NCBI GenBank assembly: GCA_944472135.2 | Contig: OX235270.1 | Coordinates: 137,717,632 to 137,781,631, forward strand | Source: Trichobilharzia regenti | Taxonomy: Eukaryota; Platyhelminthes; Trematoda; Strigeidida; Schistosomatidae | Reading direction: 5' to 3' | DNA: 64,000 nt | In this document: piece after piece, positions 24,601 through 37,479 of the stretch | How the letters are laid out: every line of letters begins with the position of its first letter | How positions within the stretch are numbered: position 1 is the stretch's first letter | Position numbers and translations under genes: made by a program | The notes under the pieces: generated by a model | Told to the model about the DNA's origin: nothing | Databases searched by the model: none | Seen by the model: the letters and a program-made list of their open reading frames with translations, nothing else

Positions 24601-27600
24601 ATCTCTGGGAGCGAACCAATCAGGAACCGATTGTTAAACAAATAGGCAGAAAGAAATGGAGATGGATTGGCCATACGCTGAGGAAACCAACAAGTGACAT
24701 CACTAGACAAGCCCTCGAGTGGAACCCGAAAGGGAGGCGGCGAGTTGGTCGTCAGTGCAAGGGTGACTTGGAGGAGGTCATGTGAAGAGGAGATGAAAGC
24801 ATGTGGGCAGACCTGGAGCAGGGTGAAAAAGTTGTCAAAAAACCGAAGTCAATGGAGGTGCGCAGCTGAAGCCCTATGTTCCTCTAGGAACTAAAGGATA
24901 CAATAATAATAATAATATAATAATTACGATAAGAATGAAGATGTGAAGTGAAGTGGAAAGAATTCAAGTGGTAAAATAAAATAAAAACTAGAAAGAACAT
25001 TATTATGACCAAGGTAAAGAAAGGGGTTTGACAAAACGCTTTTGAACACATAATTTAGGTTTCTGTTCATGTATAGCTAAAGCTTCGGCTATGCATAAGT
25101 GAAGAAAACGTAAACTTTTGGATCGATTCGATTTTGTCAAGTATATAACTTTGAAAGATGAATCACGTGGGGCTAAATGACCAGACTCTAACAGGTGATC
25201 ACAAATAGACGACTTTGCAGTTCTACGTTCACCTTTCATTAACCAAACCGGATAGTGTTCAGCTACACGTTTTTGGAGATTACGCTTGCAACGTCCAATA
25301 TAAACAGCTCCACAAGAGGAAATAAAAGAGTAAATGCACATAGATGTGGACAAAAGCGGTAATCTATCCTTGATGCATTGTCTGATCATATATCGGCTGA
25401 TAAAACTAGTTGCAGGTCAGCTGCAGGAAAAGTGCGTTTAACACATTTAGATAAACGATTTTTAATCAATTCTGAAATGGTGTCACCTTTGAATGCAAGA
25501 CTCATAAACAGCTTTTTCTTTGGTACTGTGACTTGTCTCGGGGCGGATTCTTTCTTGATATTACGTTCAATGAACCTTGTGGGATAACCATTGTTAAGGA
25601 GATTTGATCGAAGGTTATCTAGTTCCCTATCGATTGTCTCTGCAGAGCAGATTTTACGAATTCTGGAGCATAAGGAATGAATGAGATTTCTCTTTCTCCC
25701 TAAAGGTACCCAACTGTTGAAGTTAGTGTACTGCCCAGTGAATGTTGTTTCGTTATGAAACAATCTTTAATATTTTTGTAATTTATCCACTTCAACTCTA
25801 CCCCTTATAACTTTTATCACATATATACGTACATTGACTGAGCAATTATTTAGTGCCACTTAATAACCTTTTTCTGTAATATAAATACGACTGTACAGCT
25901 TGAAAATGAAGTCGTTGAAAAGAGATTTCTGAGATGTTCTTTATATATGGTAAGGTGAATTTCATTGTGCTTTTGGTTTAATAGGTTGGCTTGGGGGTAT
26001 ATGTCTTTTGATGAAATTCCGTAGATATCCATTCTTTTGGAAGATGTCCGTGAGATATTTTTCTTCAATTTTCCTTAAGGTGGGAGTGCTGCAATAAGTC
26101 CTGGTTGGTCCTCTTGAATAGTGTTTGCATGCAATTCCTTTTGTGTGTTACGGGATTGTTCCTGTTGTAATTCAGGATTTGGTATATGTGGGTTGATTTT
26201 CTAAAAACTTTAGTTTCGAATTCCCCTGTAGTTGTTCGCTTGACTAAGACGTCCGAAAATGGGATTTGGTTCTCGAATTCCTCTTCTCTTGTGAATTTGA
26301 TGTCGTTGAAGACGTTGTTTATTAAGTTAGGAGTTTTATCTAATTCGTTTCTTTTGATTATTACAAATGTGCCCTCGACGTAGCGTATCCAAATCTTGGG
26401 TTTGATCTTTGGTAGAATTATGTTTTCGAGCCTTTGCATCACTGCTTCTGCAATCAAACCTGATATTGGCGATCCCATGGGTGTTCCTTTGACTTGTTCA
26501 TATATTTGATCGTTGAATTGGAAGTATGTTGTTAGACATAGGTTTATGCATTACATCCAGCTTGTGTGTTGCATTTTTGATTGTTGTGGAAAGTGTTTGT
26601 CGTTGCTGAGTAATTGCTCCCTGGTCTCTTTTGCTAGTTTTTGTCCGATTGAGGTTTATAACGCTGTGAAGTCGAAGGATATCATCATTTCTTGTTCATC
26701 TATTTGTATGCCTCTAGTTTTCTCTAGGAATTGCATAGCAGAGTTGATGGAGTGATCACAAGATTCCGATCACTCCATCAACTCTTCTGGTTAGTTCATT
26801 TCATTTTTCTTTTTTGTAATATCTACTTACCTAGGATATCTCAAATTTGATTGTTTTTATTGGCTTTGCTTTTTTATCTTTTAAACATTTACAACGAATA
26901 GACATCATGTCTACAATACTTACATTTTTCACTCTTCAAGTTTTGTACTGTCTCTTTTGTTTATAAATGTAGGTCAGTCAAGAAGAGTTAAATCTTCCTC
27001 AACCAAGAACATTTTCTTTGCAGAAAGTTGTCGAAATTTCTTATTACAATATGGGTCGTATTCGATTACAGTGGTCACGTATATGGGAACATATCGGTAG
27101 TCATTTCACTACAGCTGGTCGATCAGTCGACGAGGATGTTGCTGAATTTGTAATTGACTCTTTACGACAGTTATCTGTAAAATTAATCGAAAAGGGTGAA
27201 TTGCCTAATTTTCACTTTCAGAAAGAATTCCTACGGTAAGTAAATCTGTTTCTTAATGGGTTTATATTTTGCATGATATGTATATTTAAACAGTTGGGCG
27301 TCGGTGGTGTAGCGGTTAGGACGCTCGCCAACCATGCACATGGTCCGGGTTCGGTCCCCGGCCACCGACGTACTCCTTTACCTCGCTAAGCCAGAAATAA
27401 TGCTGGTAAAGAGGAAAGGTTGGGCATAAGGCTAGCAACCCCATCCTGTAAAATAAACATTGCTACAGAATCTTCAAGCCACTAGCTTGAAGTCCTATGT
27501 TATGTTCCACTGGGGAACGCGAATTCAAATAAAAAGAAAACCAGTCATATCAAACGATGATACTTATAACACACTGTTCTGTGTCAAACAGGTCACAATT

Positions 27601-30600
27601 TTTCAATAGGAATAAGCAATCAGTGAAATCTCGTACATGAATAGCACTCAGTTTCTTTATTCCCACTGTCAGCTAAAACTTGTGCAAGTTATGTGTCACC
27701 AGCCTTGCTATGAAAACTAGGCTATTTTCTAGAAACTTAAACACCATGGGTCGATCACAGATAAAAGTGAATTGATAATTTTTTTTTAATTGCACAACCG
27801 CATCCTCTTTGTATTCACGTGTATCGTGTATTCTTTCAGTCCTTTTGTGAATATTCTGGAAGGCGAACCAAATGTCAGTCATAAAGTTCAAGATATGGTT
27901 GTTCGTTGTGTTTATCAATTAGTGCATTCACAATATGCAAATATACGATCTGGATGGACTAATATATTTGCTGTCTTTCATTCAGTAGCTTCATCTTTAG
28001 ATGAAGGAATTGTTGATATGGCATTTGAAACTTGTCATTTTACTGTAAAAGATGTTTTTAAAGATCACTTACATATTGTTGTGGATGCTTTCCAGGTAAG
28101 TATTCATCTTTTTTTTTAAGAATATGTTCATTACTGTATGATGTTGTTTCTTGTAAATGCTTCAACAAATGGCTATAATAACCATGAGAGTTGCGTTTTA
28201 CAAAGCTCCTCAGCTGATGTCACATTTGTACTCATCAGATGTACATCTTTTCTATTTTGCGGGTGTCCCTAACTTGAACATGTATTTCATGGAGCAGCAC
28301 CCGTTTATTTCAAAAGATATACTTAACCGTTGACAAATTCAAACTGCCTAGAGATTATTTTTGTATTCTTATTCATGGTTACTAATCGGAGCACATACTC
28401 TCACTTTAGTTTGAAATCAGGGTCTAGCTTGTTATAGAAACTGCTTTTAAGTTGTATGTGTATTAAGTCATTTACTTCCAGAAGCAAGTATTCTTCATTG
28501 TCTGTCTGTTTGAATGAGTCTTTTCAGGAAATACTTCACTATGTGCCTGTAAACTGGTCGTTTATGTTTAGCTAGAATAAATAACGGTGGTAGCTAATTG
28601 TATTAACTGTAGAATATGATGCAGTGTAAATTATTTAATGATATTTAATAAAAAACATGACTGTTTCATTTAGGTGTCTTCCTGCACTTATTTAAAAATA
28701 ATCTGAGTTAAACATTCTGAATATCGAATTACTGAAGTTAACTCTGCTATACTCTCTCATGTATATGAATTTTTAAGTCAATACTGCAGTTAATAATTTT
28801 CGCCTTTTCCATTTTTTGTCTGTTTGTTTTTCTTTTTCTGTTTCGTAGCCTTTAGTAAAGGCACTTGCTGAATTCTCGTGCAATCCACGTTTTCCCGATA
28901 CAGCTATGGAAAGTATTCGCTTGATTCGTATTTGCGCACGAACGGTAGCAGAACAAGGATCAGTGTTTACTGGTTTACAAAACTCAGAAATAGTTGCAAG
29001 TAACTCAGCTGAGTCTCCTAGTTGTGAATCAAACCATGTCATTCACGCCTATTCATTGCCGGAAGATGATCAATTTGGTTACGTGGTTGGATGCCTGTAC
29101 TATGCGAGTTGTTTCGTGTAATAAATGGGTAGGAGGATCTTTCATATACACTTAATTACCTATCTATATTTTTACACAGTATATTTATAGCAGTCGTATC
29201 ACACAACAGCTTCGTCTATCTATCTAGATTCTTCGTTTAACAGTTTTAGCTGACGTAAGATTACATTGCGAAAGAGTTAGCAGTGGTCAAATCAAAACCT
29301 GGCATCAATTTATGTTAGCTCTAGTTGTTGGTTTGAACTACCTAGGAAGTTGTATACTGTCTGGTTGACTGTGGTCTTCGAGACACTAAGAACCAATAGC
29401 ATAAGAATGTTGGTGACTTGCTTCACAGCCGTTCTCATTCACCTCTTACAATCTTGAATATTCATTAAATACCCAATAATCTCCATGCAATTATTCTTTC
29501 TGGCGTATATTTCCGTTTTTTTTGTAGGTTTGTTTTTGCATTCTCTTTTCCTGCTTTTGTGTACTCTTATAGAATCTGATAACATGAACCGCCACGCTTC
29601 TGTGCTAAGTTCTTGGCTGAAAGTTTAATTTAGTTCATCATTTCCTATATTTTACAAAGTATGGTGGGAATACGCATATCGATTATAATCCGTTTAAAAT
29701 GCAGTATACCGTCGACAGAATATTGTTTTACGGATGATGTAGCTCGTAGCTACACTGATAAGAATCTTTCACCTTGTTCCTTCTTATCCTTAATTGTAGT
29801 AGTTTCGTAGTAATAACATTAATGTATTAATAGCATTATTTGAGAAAGCTGTTATCTGAGTTATGTATTGAATTGTAAATGTCTAATCCACATATTTCCC
29901 CCTGGCTTCTTTCTTTTGTATTGCTTTCAATTAACTTAGTAAATGGAAGCAGTATACTTTTGTGTCAGGATCACATCTTAAGTATATTATTCATGTTTGA
30001 CATTTTCATTCCATTACTTTTACATGTTTTACATATTATACTGTGGGCTTATTGACACCCATCTAATAGAATCACTTCACCTTTAACAGTATAGTCATTA
30101 AAATATATAATACTTGACATTTCTTCGTTATTTTTCCCTGGGTTAACATATTTTTTTCTTTTTTTTCTTTTTACTCTTCTGCTTTTCCTAGTTGTAAACT
30201 GGATGTACGTACACGTGGTCTTACTGTATTTTTCGATATATTAAAGTCACATGGGAACCAGTTTAAACCGTTATGGTGGCGTGAAACATTTTCTGTTATC
30301 TTCCGAGTTTTTCAGCATTTCCGTATCCCTTCAGTATCATCAGAATTTAACAATGCTACAATTAACGTGGAATCAGATAATACTGCTAATCACCTGCCTG
30401 CATTGTCATTAGCCTCTGCGTCTGATAGTCAGTCGACTATTAACGGCATGCATCATCAGACTCTGTCAAATATGGAACGTACTGAATGGATGAATACAAC
30501 TTGCAATCATACATTATTTTCTGTTGTGGATATATTCACTCAGTACTATGACGTGTTGCATGATATATTGTTAGGTATGAAATCCGTCCAACCACTTCGA

Positions 30601-31175
30601 TTAAACATTATTTTTATTTTCTATTTTCTGTCTCCACTATACTACTTTGTTTTCAAATAGGCTTTTCTCTCTTAAAATTACTGCTCCCTATTGGTTAATA
30701 TTCACTGTCGATTAGGTTATGTAAAGTGGTTCACCACTGTTGCTTTGTAAAGTGTACAGTTGATGGTGTGTTTGATGATTTCTTTGGAGTTATTCGGGCA
30801 GTTCTGATACTTGTTTTGTGATTTTGACTGTTTATTCTTGACTTCATGCGCGGAATAAGATTGTGTGTGCGTGTATATGTGTTTATCTTTACCTTAAGTT
30901 TAACAAAACTGATATCAAAATATTTATCTACACCAATTTTGATATACTTCACTACGCCTAATGCTAATGCGTAAAATACGTTGACTGATCATTCCTTACC
31001 AACATTAGCAAAACTTTTCGTATTGTAAATTTAAGATCGGTCGGTTGTACAAATATAGCACAGTTTATTTCTGTAGATTATCGTCCTTTCCTGTAGAGCT
31101 AATCTTCAATTTCTCGCTTGAATCAAAGTAGGCTATTATTACCTTGTTATTATCATTATTATATTATTCAAACAG

Positions 31176-31219
<44 letters not shown>

Positions 31220-34200
31220 CATTCGTGGTTTTGCTAACTCACTTTCTGGCATTGATTATCCTAAAGAAACCATTAAATTCATCAAGTTGGTTTAGGTTCC
31301 CAATAAACTTGCACTGTGCAGTCAGTTGTGTGAGCTATTGTTCTGATTATAAAGTGGTTATAGTCATAACGACTATTATTTTACCGATGTAAATTCCAAT
31401 ATATATTTATAGAAGGATTTGATGTCAGATACTGTCTGCCTGTCTATTTTCGACGTAGAACTTTGCGCCGATGTGCAGCAGTTAAAGTCGCCACACTCTA
31501 TGTAGCACACAAAACAAGAGAAGGAAGTACAAGAAAAGCATAATAGAGACAGTAAACAAAGGTGTGAGACAAATGAAGAGTAATAACGAAGAACAAAACA
31601 GTTTCATTGGAAATCACAAGGAGTGAATGCATCTGCGCTGCTCATTGAGAACGATTTTGAGCCATGTCACCAATTGTTTCCAACCATTGGTTTTTACCGT
31701 CCCTAGGACCCCAACCAGACAAGAAGTCTACACCTTCCTACTTGGCTTAGAATAACTGTTGTAGATTTCATTTCAGATTTCAGATACACCTGCTTTAGAC
31801 ACTTGTAAATTTGCCGAGATCCATAAATGGACTGAGTTACACACTACACTACACTACACAACATTTGGATGAGTCTCAAGCCCAACTACACCAACTACAT
31901 TTTTGACCGCCATCTTTATTTTGCACTGCATATTGTATGATTTTATTATTTCTTTCTTTTTTTTTAAACACTAGATGATATATATCAGCAATTACGTTGG
32001 TGTTGCTTACAAGAACATGAACAATTGGCTCGTTCTGGGACTAGTTGTTTAGAAACACTAATTCTATCTAACGGTAAAAGATTCAACGATAAAATTTGGG
32101 AGTCAACAGTAAATCTAATTGTGGATCTTTTCAAATCAACTGTACCGCATCAGTTATTAACATGGCGCCCGGTATGTGTGTTGACTTATTAAATATTCAG
32201 ATGTCAGTTGATTTAAAAACTTTAATAACTTTTTTTTTCTTTTAATATGCTACCATTGTGGTGTGTGCTACTGATAAGATTTATCAGGAGTTTATAAAGA
32301 GACGCACATCGGCATAAGAAAACATCAAATAGCAGGGAGAACACAAAGAAACTGTTTGTCTGTGTGTTTTCGACATAGAACTTTGCACCGATATGCGGCA
32401 GTTCAAGTAGCCACACTCCATATAGTACACAAAGCAACAGAAGAAAGTAGAAGAGGAGTGAGACAAAGGAATAGTAGTAATAGTAATAAAGAAGAACAAA
32501 ACAGTTTCATCGGAAATCATAAGTCACAAGGAGTGGATGCATCTGCTCCAGCCATTGAGAACGATTTTGAGCCATGTCACCAATTGTTTCCAACCATTGG
32601 TTTTTACCGTCTCAAGGACCTCAACCATGAGATCTACACCTTCCCACGTGACTTAGACTAACTGTTGTAGATTTCATTGATTGGTGACATGTTTTGGTTT
32701 GACCTCCACCAGCTCTTTCCCAGCCTAACCCATCCTATGTCAGCTAACATTGCCCGTCGAGGAAGACGATGACTAGGCATGCATAACACGTGTCCTAACC
32801 ATCTCAGTCGATGTAGCTTCACAGCCTCGTCGATTGATCTCCCCTGTTTACCTAGAACTCGACCAAAGCCTAACCTCAATATTGCTCATCTTATTATACG
32901 ACTTTACACGGGAGATGGAACGCAGGAAGCTATGATCAAAGACAGCTAGCCAGCCTTTGCATGTCTTCCACTCTGAATGGCCAAGTCTCACAGCCGTAGA
33001 GGAGGACGGAGCGGACTGATGAGCGGTACACCCGCCCTTTGGTCGATAGTCGAATATCTTAAGAAAACTAACGATGAATTTTTTATTATTTTTCAGCCAG
33101 ACAACGGCTCTTGTGTAGTAATAATGCAATGAGCTAAACAGAAGAAATCAACTTAATTCTCAGCGAAAAAGAAACACAATATGAAAAAAGGCTAGAAGTA
33201 CCACAACACCAAGATTTGTGCAAATAGTGCGTCGAAGATAAGGCGTATACATAATTTGGCTACATATAGGGATACCAATTTCCAAGTCTTTCGTCTTTAT
33301 CACTATGATTTCATTTTAATTCACATTTAGACGCCCTGTTTCGATATTTTCCCCATGTAGAAAATTCTAATATCCAAAGCTAAATACACTGGTTCATAGT
33401 TTCATAGTCTTCTAAATTATTGGTTACATTAAACACTTGATGCGACAAATTTGAATAGACAAGTATATGAAGTAACGTATGCTTCAGTATTTTGGTACAT
33501 TATTGGTTCAACTGTAACTATATGAAATCAGATGAACATTTCTGTGCATACAGTATAAACTAATCTTCATTACTAGCGATTTGAAGTCCGCCGATATTCA
33601 CTGATTATTGTCATCAACGTATGACGTAGTTTTCATGCCTTACAATGATTAGAAATTGACCTTCGTTAGTTGTAATTTACTAAATGAAATAAATGAACGA
33701 ATGGGACAGCATGCAATATTTTGTCCATCTGTTAGACCTACCATATAATGCACCGTAGAGTGGAAAGGAAATCATCAGAAATTAATCTTTTAGGTTTATT
33801 GAAACTTAATTAAAGTGCACATGTACTATAATAAATAAGGTAGATATATAAAAGTAGTAATTAAAAGTATAAGGTTTAAAAATTATCCAACATACTATTA
33901 GTAACATAGAATGAATACATATATTGATGCCTTGAATTGAATGTGTACCTACTTTCGAATATATTTAGTAACATACATGTAAAGTATTAAGTTATCCTTC
34001 TAAAAGAGTGTTTAATCAACAAGCAATTTGAATAATGATATTACCTTCAAGTCAGTTGTATGTAAGAAGTTTCTAACATAAAGTGTAAGTCATTCATGAG
34101 TATTTTAAAGGAAGCGGATTTATTTCTCAATAGTTTTTGAAACGTAGTAAATCAAGCTAGATAAATAGAATAGATAATTGTTGCCTTCTTAATTTGAGTC

Positions 34201-37200
34201 ACTTCTGACATACACAATCAACCGCCCCCTCCTTCCCACTGTTAAAATTCGTCAAATTTAAAATGTCACGATCCATAGGATACGAACACACGAGTAACCC
34301 TAAGCCGACCAATCAGGAAATACAGAAGTTTCTGCTTAAAATTGACGTTTATTTACAAAAGAAGTATAGAACATAATGATAAAAGACACTAAACAGGGTA
34401 TTTTTCTCTGACATGATTTAAAAAATAGCTCCCAATTATAATGAGTATTAGCTTTTAAGGTAGACAAGTTTCTGATGGGCTTTTTTGTGTGACTCCTTTG
34501 TCGGTCTTATCTCCAAAAACCGTCGATTGAATTACTATAGTTTTCAGTAAGAGGACCTATGAATACTTATTAAAGAAATGTGGATAATAAAACCAATTAA
34601 AATAAATAATACCAATCCCAAACCTAACTCTAATCCTAACTCTAGCCTTAAACCTCATTATAACCCTTATCTTAACCTTGATCCTAACCCTAATGAGCTA
34701 TTAACGCATTGTCCAAACAGTACTTAAAACGTGATGGGAGGAGGGGCGGTGAAGTTTACACCTTAATTCGTGAATGGTGTTCACATTAGCATCATTATAA
34801 TGGTAAGTTCCGTTATCCAACGAGTAGCATACGTTGGAGGTCATTGAAAACGTTTACACTCTCCTTGGCTTAAGATTTCAACTATAGTTTCCATTATGAT
34901 GACACCTAAGAACAGTTGCTCCATATCACACGCTGTTAAATTGTAGAAAGTAATCCATGCAATGTTTGAGGAGTAACTTGTTGTTCATCCTATTGCCTAA
35001 ATAAATAAATTAAAACAGTACAAGTGTCCATTGTCGCTTGCTTTACAAAAATGTTTCAGTTGCTTTCGACACATAGCGAAAGTTTCTGGCTAATCAAACA
35101 CGCGTTAATTTTGAAAGTTATATCGATGGATAATCATTATTATAACAACACTCCTCTATATTTTTTGTTCTGTACTTTGAACAGGAACAAATGCCACTTG
35201 AAATTAATGATCAAAGTATAACCTCATATATGAATGGAAATCAACAACGTTTGCCTGGTCATATTGCTAGAGCACACTTATTTGCCGACTTATTAAATAA
35301 ATGTGTAGTACAATATGAATTAATACAAACAGTGGATCATATTTTATTTTATTCAGCGCATAGTCGAAATGAAGATATTCATTATTTGCATGAAGCACGT
35401 CGATTAGCCGCTGCATCTTATCCAGCATTTGAAGCTGCTTTACAAGTAGCTACATCAACAACAAATCAACCATTGTTTTCAACATCATCATCATCATCAT
35501 CATTTCTTACCAAAGACAACAATACAACTGGCAGTAAAATATCAGTTGATATCATAAATCATGATTCTGGTTCAAATAAGAGCTTAAATAAAGATGATAT
35601 GAGTATGTACTTATTGTTATTGCATAAGTTTCGCATAAACTTCCAATTTTGTTGTGAGAGAGATGATAGTGTTGTATTGTATTTGTACAGTATCAACTAG
35701 TTTACTTCTTCAGCGGATTTTTTTAGTGATACCACTTATCTGACAAATAGGTCTAAAGCGTTACCTGTTTCAGAAAGAAGAAAAAAAGTTAGAGATTTTG
35801 ATTTGACACTAGTAACTAGTATGATGCGTCTAGTCCTCTGATTGGTGTAGACTGAATTCTATCAGTCAAGATGGTGGTCACATTACAACTTGACTGATAG
35901 AATTCAGTCTACACCAATCAGAGGACTAGACGCATCACACTAGTTACTAGTGTCAAATCAAGAATATCCACTACAGTCCTACAGGAGGTCAATCGCGAGC
36001 CCGAATAGCTCAGTGATAACGTCTCTGACTGCAGCACTGGGTGACGCGGGTTCGAATCTCAGAAGGGACATGAGTTCCTTCAAGGATGCAGATACACCTT
36101 GCTGACGAGTGCCAACTAGCACGAAACCTAGGTCCAAGGGTTCCTGCCGACTGACTCCAACCATCTAATATTATCAAAAGTTAAAGATTAGTTAATAGAA
36201 TTTTGTAAATCTCCATTAACTGATATTGGTGTAGATCCTAGTGAGAACATGAATATTTTTGAGGTCACGGTTAACCCTTAATATTAAGTATTGACAAGCA
36301 CAAGCCCTTTATTTAGAGCTTAGTGTCGATCGAAATCCTGATATCGAATGTGAAGTAGGAGTGTGCCACATTGTCATTGTCTTTTAGCCTAGTAATCACT
36401 TTAGATATGATGGAGAAGATTTGTAGCTCAGGTGGATGATGGATGTGGTTGTGTTCTCTGAGCTGGATAGTCAATTTGCGAAGCTTTCATCGCCCTACTA
36501 GGCGACATCTTCAACTCATACTTCAATTTGAAGTGAGCTTTTAGATTTCTCCACGAGTTTATTAATCATCTCTCCTGGTGACCTTGGACGTGATTGGTCG
36601 TTTTTGTGTTTTCACACCTTCTAGGTTACTTTTATTGGAACTGATTGTTTCTTTGACCTGAACTTTCCCCTTTTTGTGTTTGAGGTTTCTTTCTTATCGG
36701 TTGATACATTTTGTCTATCTCGATGTGTCTATTGATTGATGATTCACTGGAATGCCAAGCTTCTAAAAATTCTCTAGCATTCTTGTTGTTTCCTCTGCCT
36801 AATATTGGAACATTGTCCCAGGTCAAAGTTCAAGCCAAAGAAACAATCAGTTCCAATACTAGTAACCTAGAAGGTGTGAAAACACAAAAACAACCAATTA
36901 CGTCCAAGGTCACCAGGAGAGATGATTAATAAACTCGTGGAGAAATCTAAAAGCTCACTTCAAATTGAAGTATGAGTTGAAGATGTCGCCTAGTAGGGCG
37001 ATGAAAGCTTCGCAAATTGACTATCCAGCTCAGAGAACACAATCACATCAAAAAGTAATCACTTTCTATGCATCAAATAACATTTAGGATCTTACACCAA
37101 TTGGATGAGTCATCATCTGCCAACTTACTCGAGACATGAACGATAAAATATTAATTCACCTTGTTGAGTTTCAACTCTCATTCACCCAAGTAGTAGTGGT

Positions 37201-37413
37201 TTTTGGTAATCCTAGTAGGTTACTCAGACTGATGATATTCATGAGGTTGACTGCCATATTATAATTCAACTGAAAAGAGAAATAAAGATTTCTTCTTTAG
37301 ATGGTAGTGAATTTTTAAAGTTTACTCGCCGTCTTATTTCTTGACAAATAAAATCAAAGGTATTGGAACTGTTTTGTTTATCTATCTTTCCAACAGGACC
37401 CTTTTTTCTCATT

Positions 37414-37479
<66 letters not shown>

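Noticed and set aside
27299..27371. Functional tRNA gene
   Set aside because: The anticodon arm is disrupted and the same text is repeated with a SINE body and tail, so these heads are SINE promoters, not tRNAs.
34612..34694. True telomere
   Set aside because: Units are degenerate and lie inside a gene with exons on both sides.
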